Source: JAHEKO01 sp965212505
Lineage (GTDB): Bacteria > Acidobacteriota > Thermoanaerobaculia > Multivoradales > JAHEKO01
Length of the DNA stretch: 64,000 nucleotides
Assembly: GCA_965212505.1 (NCBI GenBank)
Contig: OZ243123.1
Span: 5,022,001-5,086,000 of the forward strand
Reading direction: 5' to 3'
The notes beneath the pieces are model-generated. The model saw only the letters and a program-made list of their open reading frames with translations. It was not told where the DNA came from and did not search any database. The number at the start of each line of letters is the position of its first letter. Positions within the stretch are counted from its first letter, which is position 1. Below, piece after piece: positions 42,669 to 50,657 of the stretch. Position numbers and translations under genes: made by a program.

Positions 42669-44476
42669 GCACCCTCGAGATCAAGATTCCCGACCTCGGG
42701 ACCGACGAAAAGGTCGATGTCGTCGAGGTGCTCGTCGCGCCGGGAGAGAGCGTCGCTGTCGATGCCGGCTTGATCACGCTCGAGAGCGACAAGGCGTCGA
42801 TGGACGTCCCCTCGACGCACGCCGGAGTGGTCGAGAAGATTCTGGTCAAAGTCGGCGACAAGGTGGGTGAAGGCGACGCCGTGGCGATCGTCAAAGTAGA
42901 CGCTCAGGCGCAGGTCGATGCGGAGGCGGAGGCGATCGAGCCTCCCCCCGAAGTTGCGAAGCCCGCAGAGGCTGCGGAACCATCGCCACCGGCGATTCCC
43001 GAGGTGTCGTCGTCGCCCACTCCCGTTGAGAAGAGCGCCGGCGCCATCGACACCACGCGACCCGACACCGATCTGCACGCCGAAGTGCTGGTGATCGGCT
43101 CGGGGCCGGGCGGCTATACCGCGGCGTTCCGCGCCGCCGATCTCGGCAAACAGGTGGTCCTGGTGGAGCGCTACGAGTCGCTGGGTGGCGTCTGCTTGAA
43201 CGTCGGATGCATCCCCTCGAAGGCATTCCTGCACGTGGCGCGGGTGATCGAAGAGGCGGCGGAGATGGAGGGGCACGGCGTCGCATTCGGCAAGCCGTCG
43301 ATCGATCTCGATCGCCTCAGGACCTGGAAGGACGAGGTTGTCGGTCGGCTGACTACCGGCGTCGAGGGGATGGCCAAGCAGCGTGGAGTCGAAGTAGTAA
43401 CCGGTGCCGGGCACTTCACCGGTGCGAACACGCTCGAGGTCGTCGCGGCCGAGGGCCGCAGGACCATCTCCTTCGACCATGCCGTGATCGCTGCGGGCTC
43501 ACGGGTGGTGGAGATCCCCGGCATCCCTCTCAGCGACCCGCTGATCATGGATTCGACCGATGCGCTCACCCTGCCCGAGATTCCGGAGCGTCTGTTGATC
43601 GTCGGCGGCGGCATCATCGGCCTCGAAATGGCGACGGTCTACGGCGCCCTGGGCTCGAAGATCACCATCGTCGAACTGATGGACGGATTGATTCCCGGCT
43701 GTGACCGCGATCTCGTCAAGCCGCTCGAGCGGCGACTCAAGCGTCGCTTCAAGGCGAAGATTCACGTCGGTACCAAAGTGCTCGAGGTGAAGAGCGACCA
43801 GAAGAAGCTCACCGCGTACTTCGAGGGCAAACGCGCACCAGAGTTTCAGGAGTTTGATCTCGCCCTGGTCAGCGTTGGCCGGCGGCCCAACTCCGACCTT
43901 CTCAACATCGAGGCGGCGGGCGTCGCGGTGGGCGAGCGCGGACTGATTCCGGTGGATACGCAGATGCGCACCAACGTGTCGCACATCTTCGCCATCGGCG
44001 ATCTCGTGCCGGGCCCGATGCTCGCCCACAAAGCGAGTCACGAGGGCAAGGTCGCGGCCGAGGTGATTGCGGGGGAGAAGAGTCACTTCGACGCGCGCGT
44101 CATTCCGTCGGTTGCCTACACAGACCCCGAGATCGCCTGGGTGGGTCTGACCGAGACCGAAGCCAAGGCGAATGGGACCGACTACGCCGTCGGCAACTTC
44201 CCCTGGGCGGCTAGCGGTCGTGCGGTGGGCGTCGGCCGCACGGAAGGCTCGACCAAGATCCTCTTCGACCCGGCGACCAACCGCGTACTCGGCGGCGGCA
44301 TCGTCGGTCCGAACGCTGGCGATCTGATCTCGGAGTTGGCCCTGGCGATCGAGATGGATTGCGAGGCCGCCGACATCGGTCTCACGGTGCACCCGCACCC
44401 GACCTTCTCGGAGACCGTTGCCTTCGCGAGCGAGGTGTTCGAGGGCACGGTGACGGACATCTATCTGAAGAAGTAG
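42665..44476 (+). CDS. lpdA: Dihydrolipoyl dehydrogenase (E3) with N-terminal lipoyl domain
   Basis: A 603-residue E3. Residues 1-~80 are a lipoyl domain (lipoyl Lys in ESDKASMDVP) joined by an Ala/Pro/Glu linker to a complete flavoprotein disulfide reductase. That part has a FAD motif GSGPGGYTAA, redox pair GGVCLNVGCIPSK, an NAD motif GGGIIGLEMA and the C-terminal catalytic HPHPTFSE. It reoxidises the dihydrolipoyl groups of the PDH complex. The start is a GTG at 42665 overlapping the E2 stop (GTGA). The lipoyl-E3 fusion is known from Neisseria and Ralstonia-type PDH complexes. Confidence 0.96.
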   Translation: MSTLEIKIPDLGTDEKVDVVEVLVAPGESVAVDAGLITLESDKASMDVPSTHAGVVEKILVKVGDKVGEGDAVAIVKVDAQAQVDAEAEAIEPPPEVAKPAEAAEPSPPAIPEVSSSPTPVEKSAGAIDTTRPDTDLHAEVLVIGSGPGGYTAAFRAADLGKQVVLVERYESLGGVCLNVGCIPSKAFLHVARVIEEAAEMEGHGVAFGKPSIDLDRLRTWKDEVVGRLTTGVEGMAKQRGVEVVTGAGHFTGANTLEVVAAEGRRTISFDHAVIAAGSRVVEIPGIPLSDPLIMDSTDALTLPEIPERLLIVGGGIIGLEMATVYGALGSKITIVELMDGLIPGCDRDLVKPLERRLKRRFKAKIHVGTKVLEVKSDQKKLTAYFEGKRAPEFQEFDLALVSVGRRPNSDLLNIEAAGVAVGERGLIPVDTQMRTNVSHIFAIGDLVPGPMLAHKASHEGKVAAEVIAGEKSHFDARVIPSVAYTDPEIAWVGLTETEAKANGTDYAVGNFPWAASGRAVGVGRTEGSTKILFDPATNRVLGGGIVGPNAGDLISELALAIEMDCEAADIGLTVHPHPTFSETVAFASEVFEGTVTDIYLKK

Positions 44477-44615
44477 TAGGCGCCCTCGGCGCGGGGGTTG
44501 CCACGCTCCTGGCCGATCTGGGGCGGCACAGACGAATTGCGTCGGCCGACTCGCGCTTGCGTGGCGACGATTTTCGAGTGGAGGACAACCACCCGGTCCG
44601 ACGCACGTCCAATCG

Positions 44616-45872
44616 ATGATGCCCAAAATTCGACGATCGATCGGAGGAGCTCTGCTCCTGTCTGCGGTGGCTTTCGCCGCCGTTCGCCCTGAAGCAGACC
44701 AGTTGGCTGTAGTCGGAGCCCGCGTTCTGACGATGAACGGTCCGGTACTCGACGATCAGACGGTTCTAGTGGCGGATGGCCGAATCGTCGCTATCGGCGA
44801 CCGTGACTCGACGGTGGTTCCGAGCGGTACCCGTGTGATCGACGCCGCCGGCCAAGTTCTCGTTCCGGGGCTCGTCGACGCCCACATTCACCTGCGCGAT
44901 GCGACCGAAAGCGATCTCCTCACGTACCTGCGCGCGGGAGTGACGACGGCTCGGGAGTTCAACGGCAGGCCCTTCCTGCTCAACTGGCGCGACCGCATCC
45001 ACTCGGGTGACCTGCTCGGTCCTACCCTCAAGGTGGCAGCGCCGACGTTGGGCAACTTCAGCTCACCGCGAGACGGATATCCGACGCCGAAGACGGCCGA
45101 GGAGGGGCGAGCGGCGGTGGCTCGGTTCGACGACGCCGGATATGACTGGATCAAGGTCTACTCGTTTCTGAGTCCCGACGCGTTTGCGGGAGTCCTGGCC
45201 GAGGCGGAACGGCGAGAGCTGCCGGTCGGGGGCCACGTGCCGGTGGCCCTCGGGTTGGAGGAGGCGGTGCTCTCGAGCCTCCGGTCGATCGAGCACCTTA
45301 CCGAGTACGTCGACGCCAGCCTGACCGACGCTAGCGCCAAGTTCGACGCCAAGGACATGCGCTCTATCTTCGGGGCCGGCGAGCTGCATCCGCAGCGCCT
45401 GGAGCTCTGGATCGACGAGACGGTCGAGGCGGGAATCTGGAACGTTCCGACGCTCGTCTGGTTCGACCGCATTCTGCCGGCGCCGATTGCCGAAGAGGCC
45501 TGGAACGATCCGGCGCTGCGGCGACAGGGAGAGCGGAACCGGCGCGAGCTCGTTCGGCGGCTGCACCTGGCGGGCGCCCCTCTCGCGGTGGGCACCGACT
45601 CCGACGCGGGCGACGATCTACCGGCGAGCGCCATTCACCTCGAGCTGGCCGCGATGGTCGACGGGGGACTCGAGCCGGAGGACGTCTTGCGCATCGCGAC
45701 GATGGGTGGAGCGGGTCTGCTCGAGTTGGAGGACGAGATCGGCTCGGTCGAAGTCGGCAAGCGTGCGGATCTGCTCCTCTTGCGCTGCGACCCGCGCGAA
45801 CGGATCGAGTGCACGGCCGAACTGGCGGCGGTGATCTCTCGCGGTCGACAGGTCGACCTGAAGACCCCCTGA
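44616..45872 (+). CDS. Exported amidohydrolase family protein
   Basis: A 418-residue metal-dependent hydrolase with a short signal-like N-terminus (SIGGALLLSAVAFAA). Metal motifs are GLVDAHIHL, a lysine in WIKVYS, GGHVPV, SIEHL and the GTDSDAGDD aspartate. Same fold group as the proteins at 4690 and 36367, but only moderately similar to either. The substrate is not predictable. Two adjacent ATG codons (44616, 44619) could start it; no ribosome site is clear. It lies 140 bases after the PDH operon, with nothing notable between. Confidence 0.86.
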   Translation: MMPKIRRSIGGALLLSAVAFAAVRPEADQLAVVGARVLTMNGPVLDDQTVLVADGRIVAIGDRDSTVVPSGTRVIDAAGQVLVPGLVDAHIHLRDATESDLLTYLRAGVTTAREFNGRPFLLNWRDRIHSGDLLGPTLKVAAPTLGNFSSPRDGYPTPKTAEEGRAAVARFDDAGYDWIKVYSFLSPDAFAGVLAEAERRELPVGGHVPVALGLEEAVLSSLRSIEHLTEYVDASLTDASAKFDAKDMRSIFGAGELHPQRLELWIDETVEAGIWNVPTLVWFDRILPAPIAEEAWNDPALRRQGERNRRELVRRLHLAGAPLAVGTDSDAGDDLPASAIHLELAAMVDGGLEPEDVLRIATMGGAGLLELEDEIGSVEVGKRADLLLLRCDPRERIECTAELAAVISRGRQVDLKTP

Positions 45873-45886
45873 ACTGCGGACTGTCG

Positions 45887-45892
45887 TAGGCT
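45887..45892 (+). promoter_or_regulatory. Candidate -10 (TAGGCT)
   Basis: GTAGGCTCCAGG lies 15 nt before the membrane-protein ATG at 45908 and resembles the GTAGAnTCGG element seen at several other starts in this window; a GGAGG ribosome site follows. Confidence 0.3.
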
Positions 45893-45907
45893 CCAGGTGG
45901 AGGTGCG

Positions 45908-46282
45908 ATGAGCCCGTTGATCCTGAGTGCCGCCCTGATTCTCTTCGCGACCGGCGTTGCGCACTCCTACCTGGGGGAGCGCTACATCCTGATCCGGCTC
46001 TTCCGCCGCGACCTCCCGCGCCTGTTCGGGTCGGACGGCTTCACCAAGGGCACGTTGCGCTGGGCGTGGCACATCACGACCATCGCCTGGTGGGGATTTG
46101 CCGCTCTGGTGCTCCTCGTGGGCGCGGAGCCGACGGCTCCGACCAACAGCCTCGTGCTTCGCTGCACCTCGGCGGTCTTTGGGGTCCACATGCTGGTCGC
46201 GCTCACCGCGTCACGAGGCAGGCACCTCTCTTGGCTCGCCTTCGGTGCAGTCGCGGCGCTGACCTGGTGGGCGAGCGGCTAG
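45908..46282 (+). CDS. Small integral membrane protein of unknown function
   Basis: A 124-residue protein with four predicted membrane helices (LILSAALILFATGVAHSYLG, WHITTIAWWGFAALVLLVG, a helix around residue 90 and LSWLAFGAVAALTWWASG). HSYLGER and RWAWHITTIAWW contain histidines near the membrane. No family assignment. TGGAGG precedes the ATG. It ends 5 bases before the GGCT gene and is probably its operon partner. Confidence 0.75.
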   Translation: MSPLILSAALILFATGVAHSYLGERYILIRLFRRDLPRLFGSDGFTKGTLRWAWHITTIAWWGFAALVLLVGAEPTAPTNSLVLRCTSAVFGVHMLVALTASRGRHLSWLAFGAVAALTWWASG

Positions 46283-46287
46283 TCGGC

Positions 46288-46791
46288 GTGCTGTACTTCG
46301 CGTACGGCTCGAACATGTGCACGCCGCGGCTCGTCGATCGGCTGCCGAAGGTGTCCGTCGTCGGTTCTGCGCGACTGAGTGAATGGGGGCTGAGCTTCCA
46401 CAAGCGGAGTGTCGACGGCTCGGGTAAGTGCACCCTCCATCGAGTGCCCGGCGGCCTGAGCCACGGTGCCCTTTTCGAGCTGAGTGAGGGGTGTGCGAAG
46501 GAGCTCGACCGAGTGGAAGGCCCGGGCTACGAGCGGATCGAGGTGCGCACGAGCGCCGCCGGCGACAACCTGGCTGCCTTCACCTACGTCGCTCGAGCGA
46601 GTTGGGTCGACACCTCGCTCAGGCCCTACAACTGGTACCTCGATTTGGTACTGGCCGGCGCCCGTGAGCATGAGCTTCCTCAGCAGTACGTCGAGTCGAC
46701 GCTGGCGGTTGTCGCGGTCTCGGACCCGGACGTACAACGGAGTCGGAGTCATCAGGCACTGCTGGCCGACATCGGTGGGCGGATCGAGTAG
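46288..46791 (+). CDS. Gamma-glutamylcyclotransferase family protein
   Basis: A 167-residue protein beginning LYFAYGSNM, the glycine-rich signature loop of the GGCT fold, with the catalytic Glu in LDRVEGPGY and a late PYNWYLDL strand typical of animal-type GGCT. It releases 5-oxoproline from gamma-glutamyl dipeptides. The start is a GTG at 46288 giving MLYFAYGSN; the frame is open upstream but is the shadow of the preceding membrane gene. Its stop codon (46789) is embedded in the TAGATT box used by the next gene. Confidence 0.88.
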   Translation: MLYFAYGSNMCTPRLVDRLPKVSVVGSARLSEWGLSFHKRSVDGSGKCTLHRVPGGLSHGALFELSEGCAKELDRVEGPGYERIEVRTSAAGDNLAAFTYVARASWVDTSLRPYNWYLDLVLAGAREHELPQQYVESTLAVVAVSDPDVQRSRSHQALLADIGGRIE

Positions 46792-46794
46792 ATT
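46789..46794 (+). promoter_or_regulatory. Candidate leaderless promoter -10 (TAGATT)
   Basis: GTAGATTCGG lies over the GGCT stop codon and ends 6 nt before the next ATG (46801), which has no ribosome site. Confidence 0.4.
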
Positions 46795-46800
46795 CGGTGT

Positions 46801-47649
46801 ATGTCGAACCTCCGCCCGCTCGAGCCCCGCTGGACGGCACCTCTCTTCCCACGGCTCGGGGCTCGGCTCTCCGAACTGCTGCGCTCGATGGATGCCGAGG
46901 ACTGGGAGCGGCCCACGGTCTGCAGCGGCTGGACGGTGCGCGACATTGCGGCGCATCTGCTCGACAGCTGCCTCCGGCGAGTTTCGGCCGATCGCGACGA
47001 GTTCGTGAGGCCGCCCGAGCCGGGCGAAGTCACGGACTACGCTTCGCTCATCGGCTTCCTCGATCGGCTGAACGCGGAGTGGGTCCAGGCGGCGCGCCGG
47101 CTGAGTCCCGCACTGCTGATCGAACTGCTCGAGTTCGCCGAAGATCGGTTGGCCGAGACACTCACTCGCCTCGAGCCGGAGGCTCCGGCTCGCTTTGCCG
47201 TCTCCTGGGCCGGTGAGGAGGAGTCGAAGCTCTGGTTCGACGTCGCCCGCGAGTTGACCGAGCGGTGGCTGCATCAGCAGCAGATCCGGCTGGCGGTTGG
47301 TGCCGAGCCGCTCGATGATCCTGAGATCTCCAGGGCGGTCTTGGAGACCTTCCTGCGAGCCCTGCCGCATCGATATCGAGAGGTCGAAGCCGAGGCGGGC
47401 GCAACGGTAGCCATCCTCGTTCGAGGGGCTGAGCCCTACGAGTTTGCCCTCCGTTGTCGAGGAGACGGCTGGGACCTGCTGGCCGGTTCGAGCTCCGAGG
47501 CGATCGCGAGGGTCGGCGTCGATGAGGAGACGGCCTGGCTCCTCCTGACCAAAGGTCTTCCTGGTGACGCGGCGCGCGAGCGAGCCGAGGTCGACGGCCC
47601 GGAGGCCCTCGTCTCTCCGTTCTTCGACGTCATCGCCGTCATGGCATAG
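46801..47649 (+). CDS. Maleylpyruvate isomerase/DinB-fold thiol-dependent enzyme family protein
   Basis: A 282-residue protein with the four-helix DinB-like domain: CSGWTVRDIAAHLLDS gives the first metal His, and ARELTERWLHQQQIR the later one. A C-terminal domain of about 90 residues follows. This layout matches the mycothiol-dependent maleylpyruvate isomerase family; whether this organism makes mycothiol or another low-molecular thiol is unknown. It begins nine bases after the GGCT stop with a TAGATT box 6 nt upstream. Confidence 0.85.
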   Translation: MSNLRPLEPRWTAPLFPRLGARLSELLRSMDAEDWERPTVCSGWTVRDIAAHLLDSCLRRVSADRDEFVRPPEPGEVTDYASLIGFLDRLNAEWVQAARRLSPALLIELLEFAEDRLAETLTRLEPEAPARFAVSWAGEEESKLWFDVARELTERWLHQQQIRLAVGAEPLDDPEISRAVLETFLRALPHRYREVEAEAGATVAILVRGAEPYEFALRCRGDGWDLLAGSSSEAIARVGVDEETAWLLLTKGLPGDAARERAEVDGPEALVSPFFDVIAVMA

Positions 47650-47679
47650 CCGCCCCCTAGCTCGTTTCGAGGAGATTGC

Positions 47680-48216
47680 ATGAACGCCCAAGCTTGGTTG
47701 GATGAAGTCCTCTCTCAGTTCCGACTGCGGAAGAATCAGTGTGAGCGCGCGGTCGCTCAGGTCACCGACGAACAGCTCTTCGAGACCGTCGGCGACATTC
47801 CGCTGCCGCTCGCCGGGCAGCTCAAACACATCGGCGGCAACCACCGCTCTCGCTGGCGCGACTTTCTGACCACCGACGGAGAAAAGCCCGACCGCCATCG
47901 CGACACCGAGTTTGTTCTCGAGGGTGAGACGGCCGAGTCGATCCGCGCGATCTGGGACGAAGGGTGGCGCCTCACGTTCGAGACGTTGGAGAGTCTCGTG
48001 CCCGACGATCTCGAGAAGACGATCACGATTCGCGGCGAGCCGCACACCGTCGTAGAGGCGCTCCAGCGCGGCTTGACCCATCTTTCGTACCACTGCGGTC
48101 AGATCGTCTCCTTAGCGCGCCATCACGCCGGCGACAACTGGCAAACGCTGAGCGTCGCTCTCGGCAAGTCGGAAGAGCACAACGCGCAGATGCGCGAGCG
48201 CTACGGCGACTTCTGA
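47680..48216 (+). CDS. DinB/YfiT-like protein (DUF1572)
   Basis: A 178-residue four-helix-bundle protein. The metal-binding histidines are in GQLKHIGGN (about residue 50) and THLSYHCGQ (about 132-136), matching the DUF1572 branch of DinB-like putative metalloenzymes. Such proteins often modify thiols or bind divalent metal; the reaction here is unknown. GAGGAG lies upstream of the ATG. Its stop overlaps the next start by one base (TGATG). Confidence 0.88.
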   Translation: MNAQAWLDEVLSQFRLRKNQCERAVAQVTDEQLFETVGDIPLPLAGQLKHIGGNHRSRWRDFLTTDGEKPDRHRDTEFVLEGETAESIRAIWDEGWRLTFETLESLVPDDLEKTITIRGEPHTVVEALQRGLTHLSYHCGQIVSLARHHAGDNWQTLSVALGKSEEHNAQMRERYGDF

Positions 48217-49031
48217 TGAGGCCGATGTTTGCGCTCGGGCTGGCCGTCCTTTCGACGGCGCTCGGCTGTGGCGGAGCTTCGTCCGAGTCGCGTTCACAGG
48301 GCTGGGTCGAATCGCACACCGGCATGGAGTTTGTGCTCGTCCCGGCGGGCTCCTTCGAGATGGGCTCGCCTGCAGCCGAGCCGGGGCGCGAGGAGCAGGA
48401 GCGGCTGCATTCGGTCACCCTTTCGAGCCCCTTTTTCCTGGGGCGCTACGAGGTGACGCAGGAACAGTGGTCCGCGGTCATGGGCGACAACCCGAGCCGC
48501 TATCTCGAGTGTGGCGGCGACTGCCCGGTCGAGACCGTGAATCGAGTGCGCATCGAAGAGTTCCTGGAACGGTTGAGCAGCTCGTCTGGGGAGAGGTTGC
48601 GACTCCCAACGGAGGCGGAGTGGGAGTACGCCTGTCGTGCCGGGAACCAGACGGCGTTCGGCATCGGCGACGCGATCTCTTCTGCGTCTGCGAACTTCGA
48701 CGGGCGGACGCCGCACCCGGGGGCTCCCTCCGGTCCGTTTGTCGCGAGCACCACGCCGGTCGGGATGTATGCACCCAACGCCTGGGGGCTCTACGACATG
48801 AACGGCAACGTCTGGGAGTGGTGCGCGGACGAGCACTGCCCGTATTCAGAGGACCCCGCGGTCGATCCCGTCAACGAGTGCGGCGCCGAGCTGGTCGTGA
48901 TTCGCGGCGGTAGCTGGTACTACGGTGCCGACAGCGCTCGGTGCGGACTGCGCTATACACATCGAACGGTCGACGATGGGCCCAGCCTCGGGTTCCGTGT
49001 CGTTCGAGAGATCCCCCAGGAGGGGCGATGA
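48216..49031 (+). CDS. Lipoprotein with sulfatase-modifying-factor (SUMF1/FGE-like) domain
   Basis: A 271-residue protein with a lipobox (LSTALGC) and a complete SUMF1 fold: FVLVPAGSFEMGS, YEVTQEQWSAVMG, RLPTEAEWEYACRAG, NAWGLYDMNGNVWEWCAD, RGGSWYYGA and LGFRVVR. True formylglycine-generating enzymes carry two copper-binding Cys in the segment after RGGS; here the first is Tyr and only ARCGLR remains, so it is probably not an active FGE. Likely a periplasmic lipid-anchored protein of other function. Coupled on both sides by TGATG and ATGA overlaps. Confidence 0.88.
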   Translation: MRPMFALGLAVLSTALGCGGASSESRSQGWVESHTGMEFVLVPAGSFEMGSPAAEPGREEQERLHSVTLSSPFFLGRYEVTQEQWSAVMGDNPSRYLECGGDCPVETVNRVRIEEFLERLSSSSGERLRLPTEAEWEYACRAGNQTAFGIGDAISSASANFDGRTPHPGAPSGPFVASTTPVGMYAPNAWGLYDMNGNVWEWCADEHCPYSEDPAVDPVNECGAELVVIRGGSWYYGADSARCGLRYTHRTVDDGPSLGFRVVREIPQEGR

Positions 49032-49300
49032 AGCTCGACAAGGAGACTCGAAAGCGGCTGATCGCGTCGATCCGCCGCTACGCTGACGAAGAGCTCGAAC
49101 TCGACATGGGCGAGCTCAAGGCGAGTCTGCTGCTCGACTACATCGTCGAAGAGGTCGGGCCGTCTGTCTACAACGCGGCGATTCGGGACGCGCGGGCGTA
49201 TTTCTTCGCCAAGGTCGAAGACCTCGAGGGCACGTGCTGGGAGGACGAGCTTCCGTACTGGCCGCAGCGAGACCGTAGTGGTCGTGGCGAGAACGGCTGA
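49028..49300 (+). CDS. DUF2164 family protein
   Basis: A 90-residue cytosolic protein matching DUF2164: LDKETRKRLIASIRRYADEEL, the central GELKASLLLDYIVEEVGPSVYN block, and a C-terminal DLEGTCWEDELPYW. The function is unknown. The ATG at 49028 overlaps the preceding stop (ATGA); the open frame before it is not coding. Confidence 0.85.
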   Translation: MKLDKETRKRLIASIRRYADEELELDMGELKASLLLDYIVEEVGPSVYNAAIRDARAYFFAKVEDLEGTCWEDELPYWPQRDRSGRGENG

Positions 49301-49324
49301 GTCAGAAGCCTGGAACCCGTGGGA

Positions 49325-49330
49325 TAGCCT
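49325..49330 (+). promoter_or_regulatory. Candidate -10 (TAGCCT) for the MFS gene
   Basis: GATAGCCTAGG, 31 nt before the ATG at 49362, between the DUF2164 stop and an AAAGGGGAAG ribosome site. It matches only the TAnnnT pattern. Confidence 0.25.
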
Positions 49331-49361
49331 AGGCCGGGTTTCGAAAGGGGAAGAACGATAG

Positions 49362-50651
49362 ATGAACGGAGACGCGGGTCGCCGGTCGTACAGCAGCCTC
49401 AGCATCTGGTCGTGGGCGTTGTACGACTTCGCCAACTCGCCGTTCACCACGCTGTTGGTGACGTTCATCTACCCGGTCTTCTTCGCCCAGGTGGTGGTGG
49501 GCGACGAGATCGAGGGGACGGCGATTTGGTCGCGGGCGGTCACTCTCACCGCAGTGATCGTCGCCGCCCTCTCGCCGATCCTCGGCGCGCTCGCCGATCG
49601 GGGTGGGTTGCGCAAGGAGTTCCTCCTGACCGCCACGATCGCCTGCATCGGCGGCACCTCGGCGCTTTACTTCATCGGTAGCGGACAGGTCTTCCAGGCG
49701 TTCCTCTGGTTTGTGATCGCAAATACCGCCTTCGAGATGGGTATGGTCTTTTACAACGCCTACCTCCCGGACATCGCGCCACCCGAACGCATCGGACGAA
49801 TCTCCGGGTACGGGTGGGGGCTCGGTTACGCGGGCGGACTCCTGGCGCTGGTGTTGGCGCTAGTGGCATTTGTGCAGCCGGAGGTGCCGTGGTTCGGGTT
49901 CAGCAAGGAGGCGGGCGAGAACATCCGGGCCACCAACGTGTTGGTGGCCGTCTGGTTCGCTGTGTTCAGTCTGCCGATCTTCTTCTTCGTGCGCGACGAC
50001 AAGGACGACCCGGTGAAGCTTGGCGAGGTCGTGGGCGAGACCTTCTCGAGACTTGCCGAAACCTGGCGTGAGCTGGGCCGCTATCGTCAGATCGTTCGCT
50101 TCCTCGTCGCCCGTTTGATCTACAACGACGGCCTGGTGACGATCTTTGCTTTCGGCGGCATCTACGCGGCGGGCACATTTGGCTTCGAGATTCAGGACAT
50201 CCTGATCTTCGGCATCGTGCTGAACCTGACGTCGGGCTTGGGCGCCGCGGCTTTCGGCTTTCTCGACGACAAGGTCGGCGGCAAGCGCACCTTGCAGATC
50301 ACTCTGGTGGGTCTGATTTTCTCCACGCTTCTGGCCGTCCTCGCGCCGACGCGCTTCTGGTTCTGGGTCTCGGGCATCGTGACCGGCATCTTCGTCGGAC
50401 CGAACCAGGCGGCCAGTAGGTCGCTGATGGGGCGTCTCGTGCCGGACGACAAGGAGAACGAGTTCTTCGGCTTCTTCGCCTTCTCTGGAAAGCTGACCGC
50501 CTTCCTCGGTCCGCTGATGCTCGGCATTCTGACCCAGGCCTTCGACTCGCAGCGCGCGGGCATCTCGATCGTTCTGGTGCTGTTTGTCGTCGGCCTCGTG
50601 CTGCTCAATCGTGTCGACGAGCGCGAAGGCATCGAGCTCGCGGGTCGCTAG
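49362..50651 (+). CDS. MFS transporter, UMF1 family
   Basis: A 429-residue protein with about twelve membrane helices, beginning SIWSWALYDFANSPFTTLLVTF, the family's signature first helix (WALYDFANS). Further marks are SPILGALADRGG, YGWGLGYAGGLLAL in helix 5 and GPNQAASRSLMGRLVPDDKENEFFGF in the C-half. UMF1 proteins are related to yeast Atg22-type effluxers; the bacterial substrate is unknown. AAAGGGGAAG precedes the ATG. It is followed within 6 bases by the acyltransferase gene. Confidence 0.92.
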   Translation: MNGDAGRRSYSSLSIWSWALYDFANSPFTTLLVTFIYPVFFAQVVVGDEIEGTAIWSRAVTLTAVIVAALSPILGALADRGGLRKEFLLTATIACIGGTSALYFIGSGQVFQAFLWFVIANTAFEMGMVFYNAYLPDIAPPERIGRISGYGWGLGYAGGLLALVLALVAFVQPEVPWFGFSKEAGENIRATNVLVAVWFAVFSLPIFFFVRDDKDDPVKLGEVVGETFSRLAETWRELGRYRQIVRFLVARLIYNDGLVTIFAFGGIYAAGTFGFEIQDILIFGIVLNLTSGLGAAAFGFLDDKVGGKRTLQITLVGLIFSTLLAVLAPTRFWFWVSGIVTGIFVGPNQAASRSLMGRLVPDDKENEFFGFFAFSGKLTAFLGPLMLGILTQAFDSQRAGISIVLVLFVVGLVLLNRVDEREGIELAGR

Positions 50652-50657
50652 CACCGC

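Noticed and set aside
44476..44520. Possible hairpin after the E3 gene
   Set aside because: Only a 5-bp stem with a 3-nt loop and no U-run; too weak to call a terminator.
46279..48093. 604-codon minus-strand open frame
   Set aside because: Opposite three well-supported plus-strand genes; its translation lacks hydrophobic core patterns or motifs.
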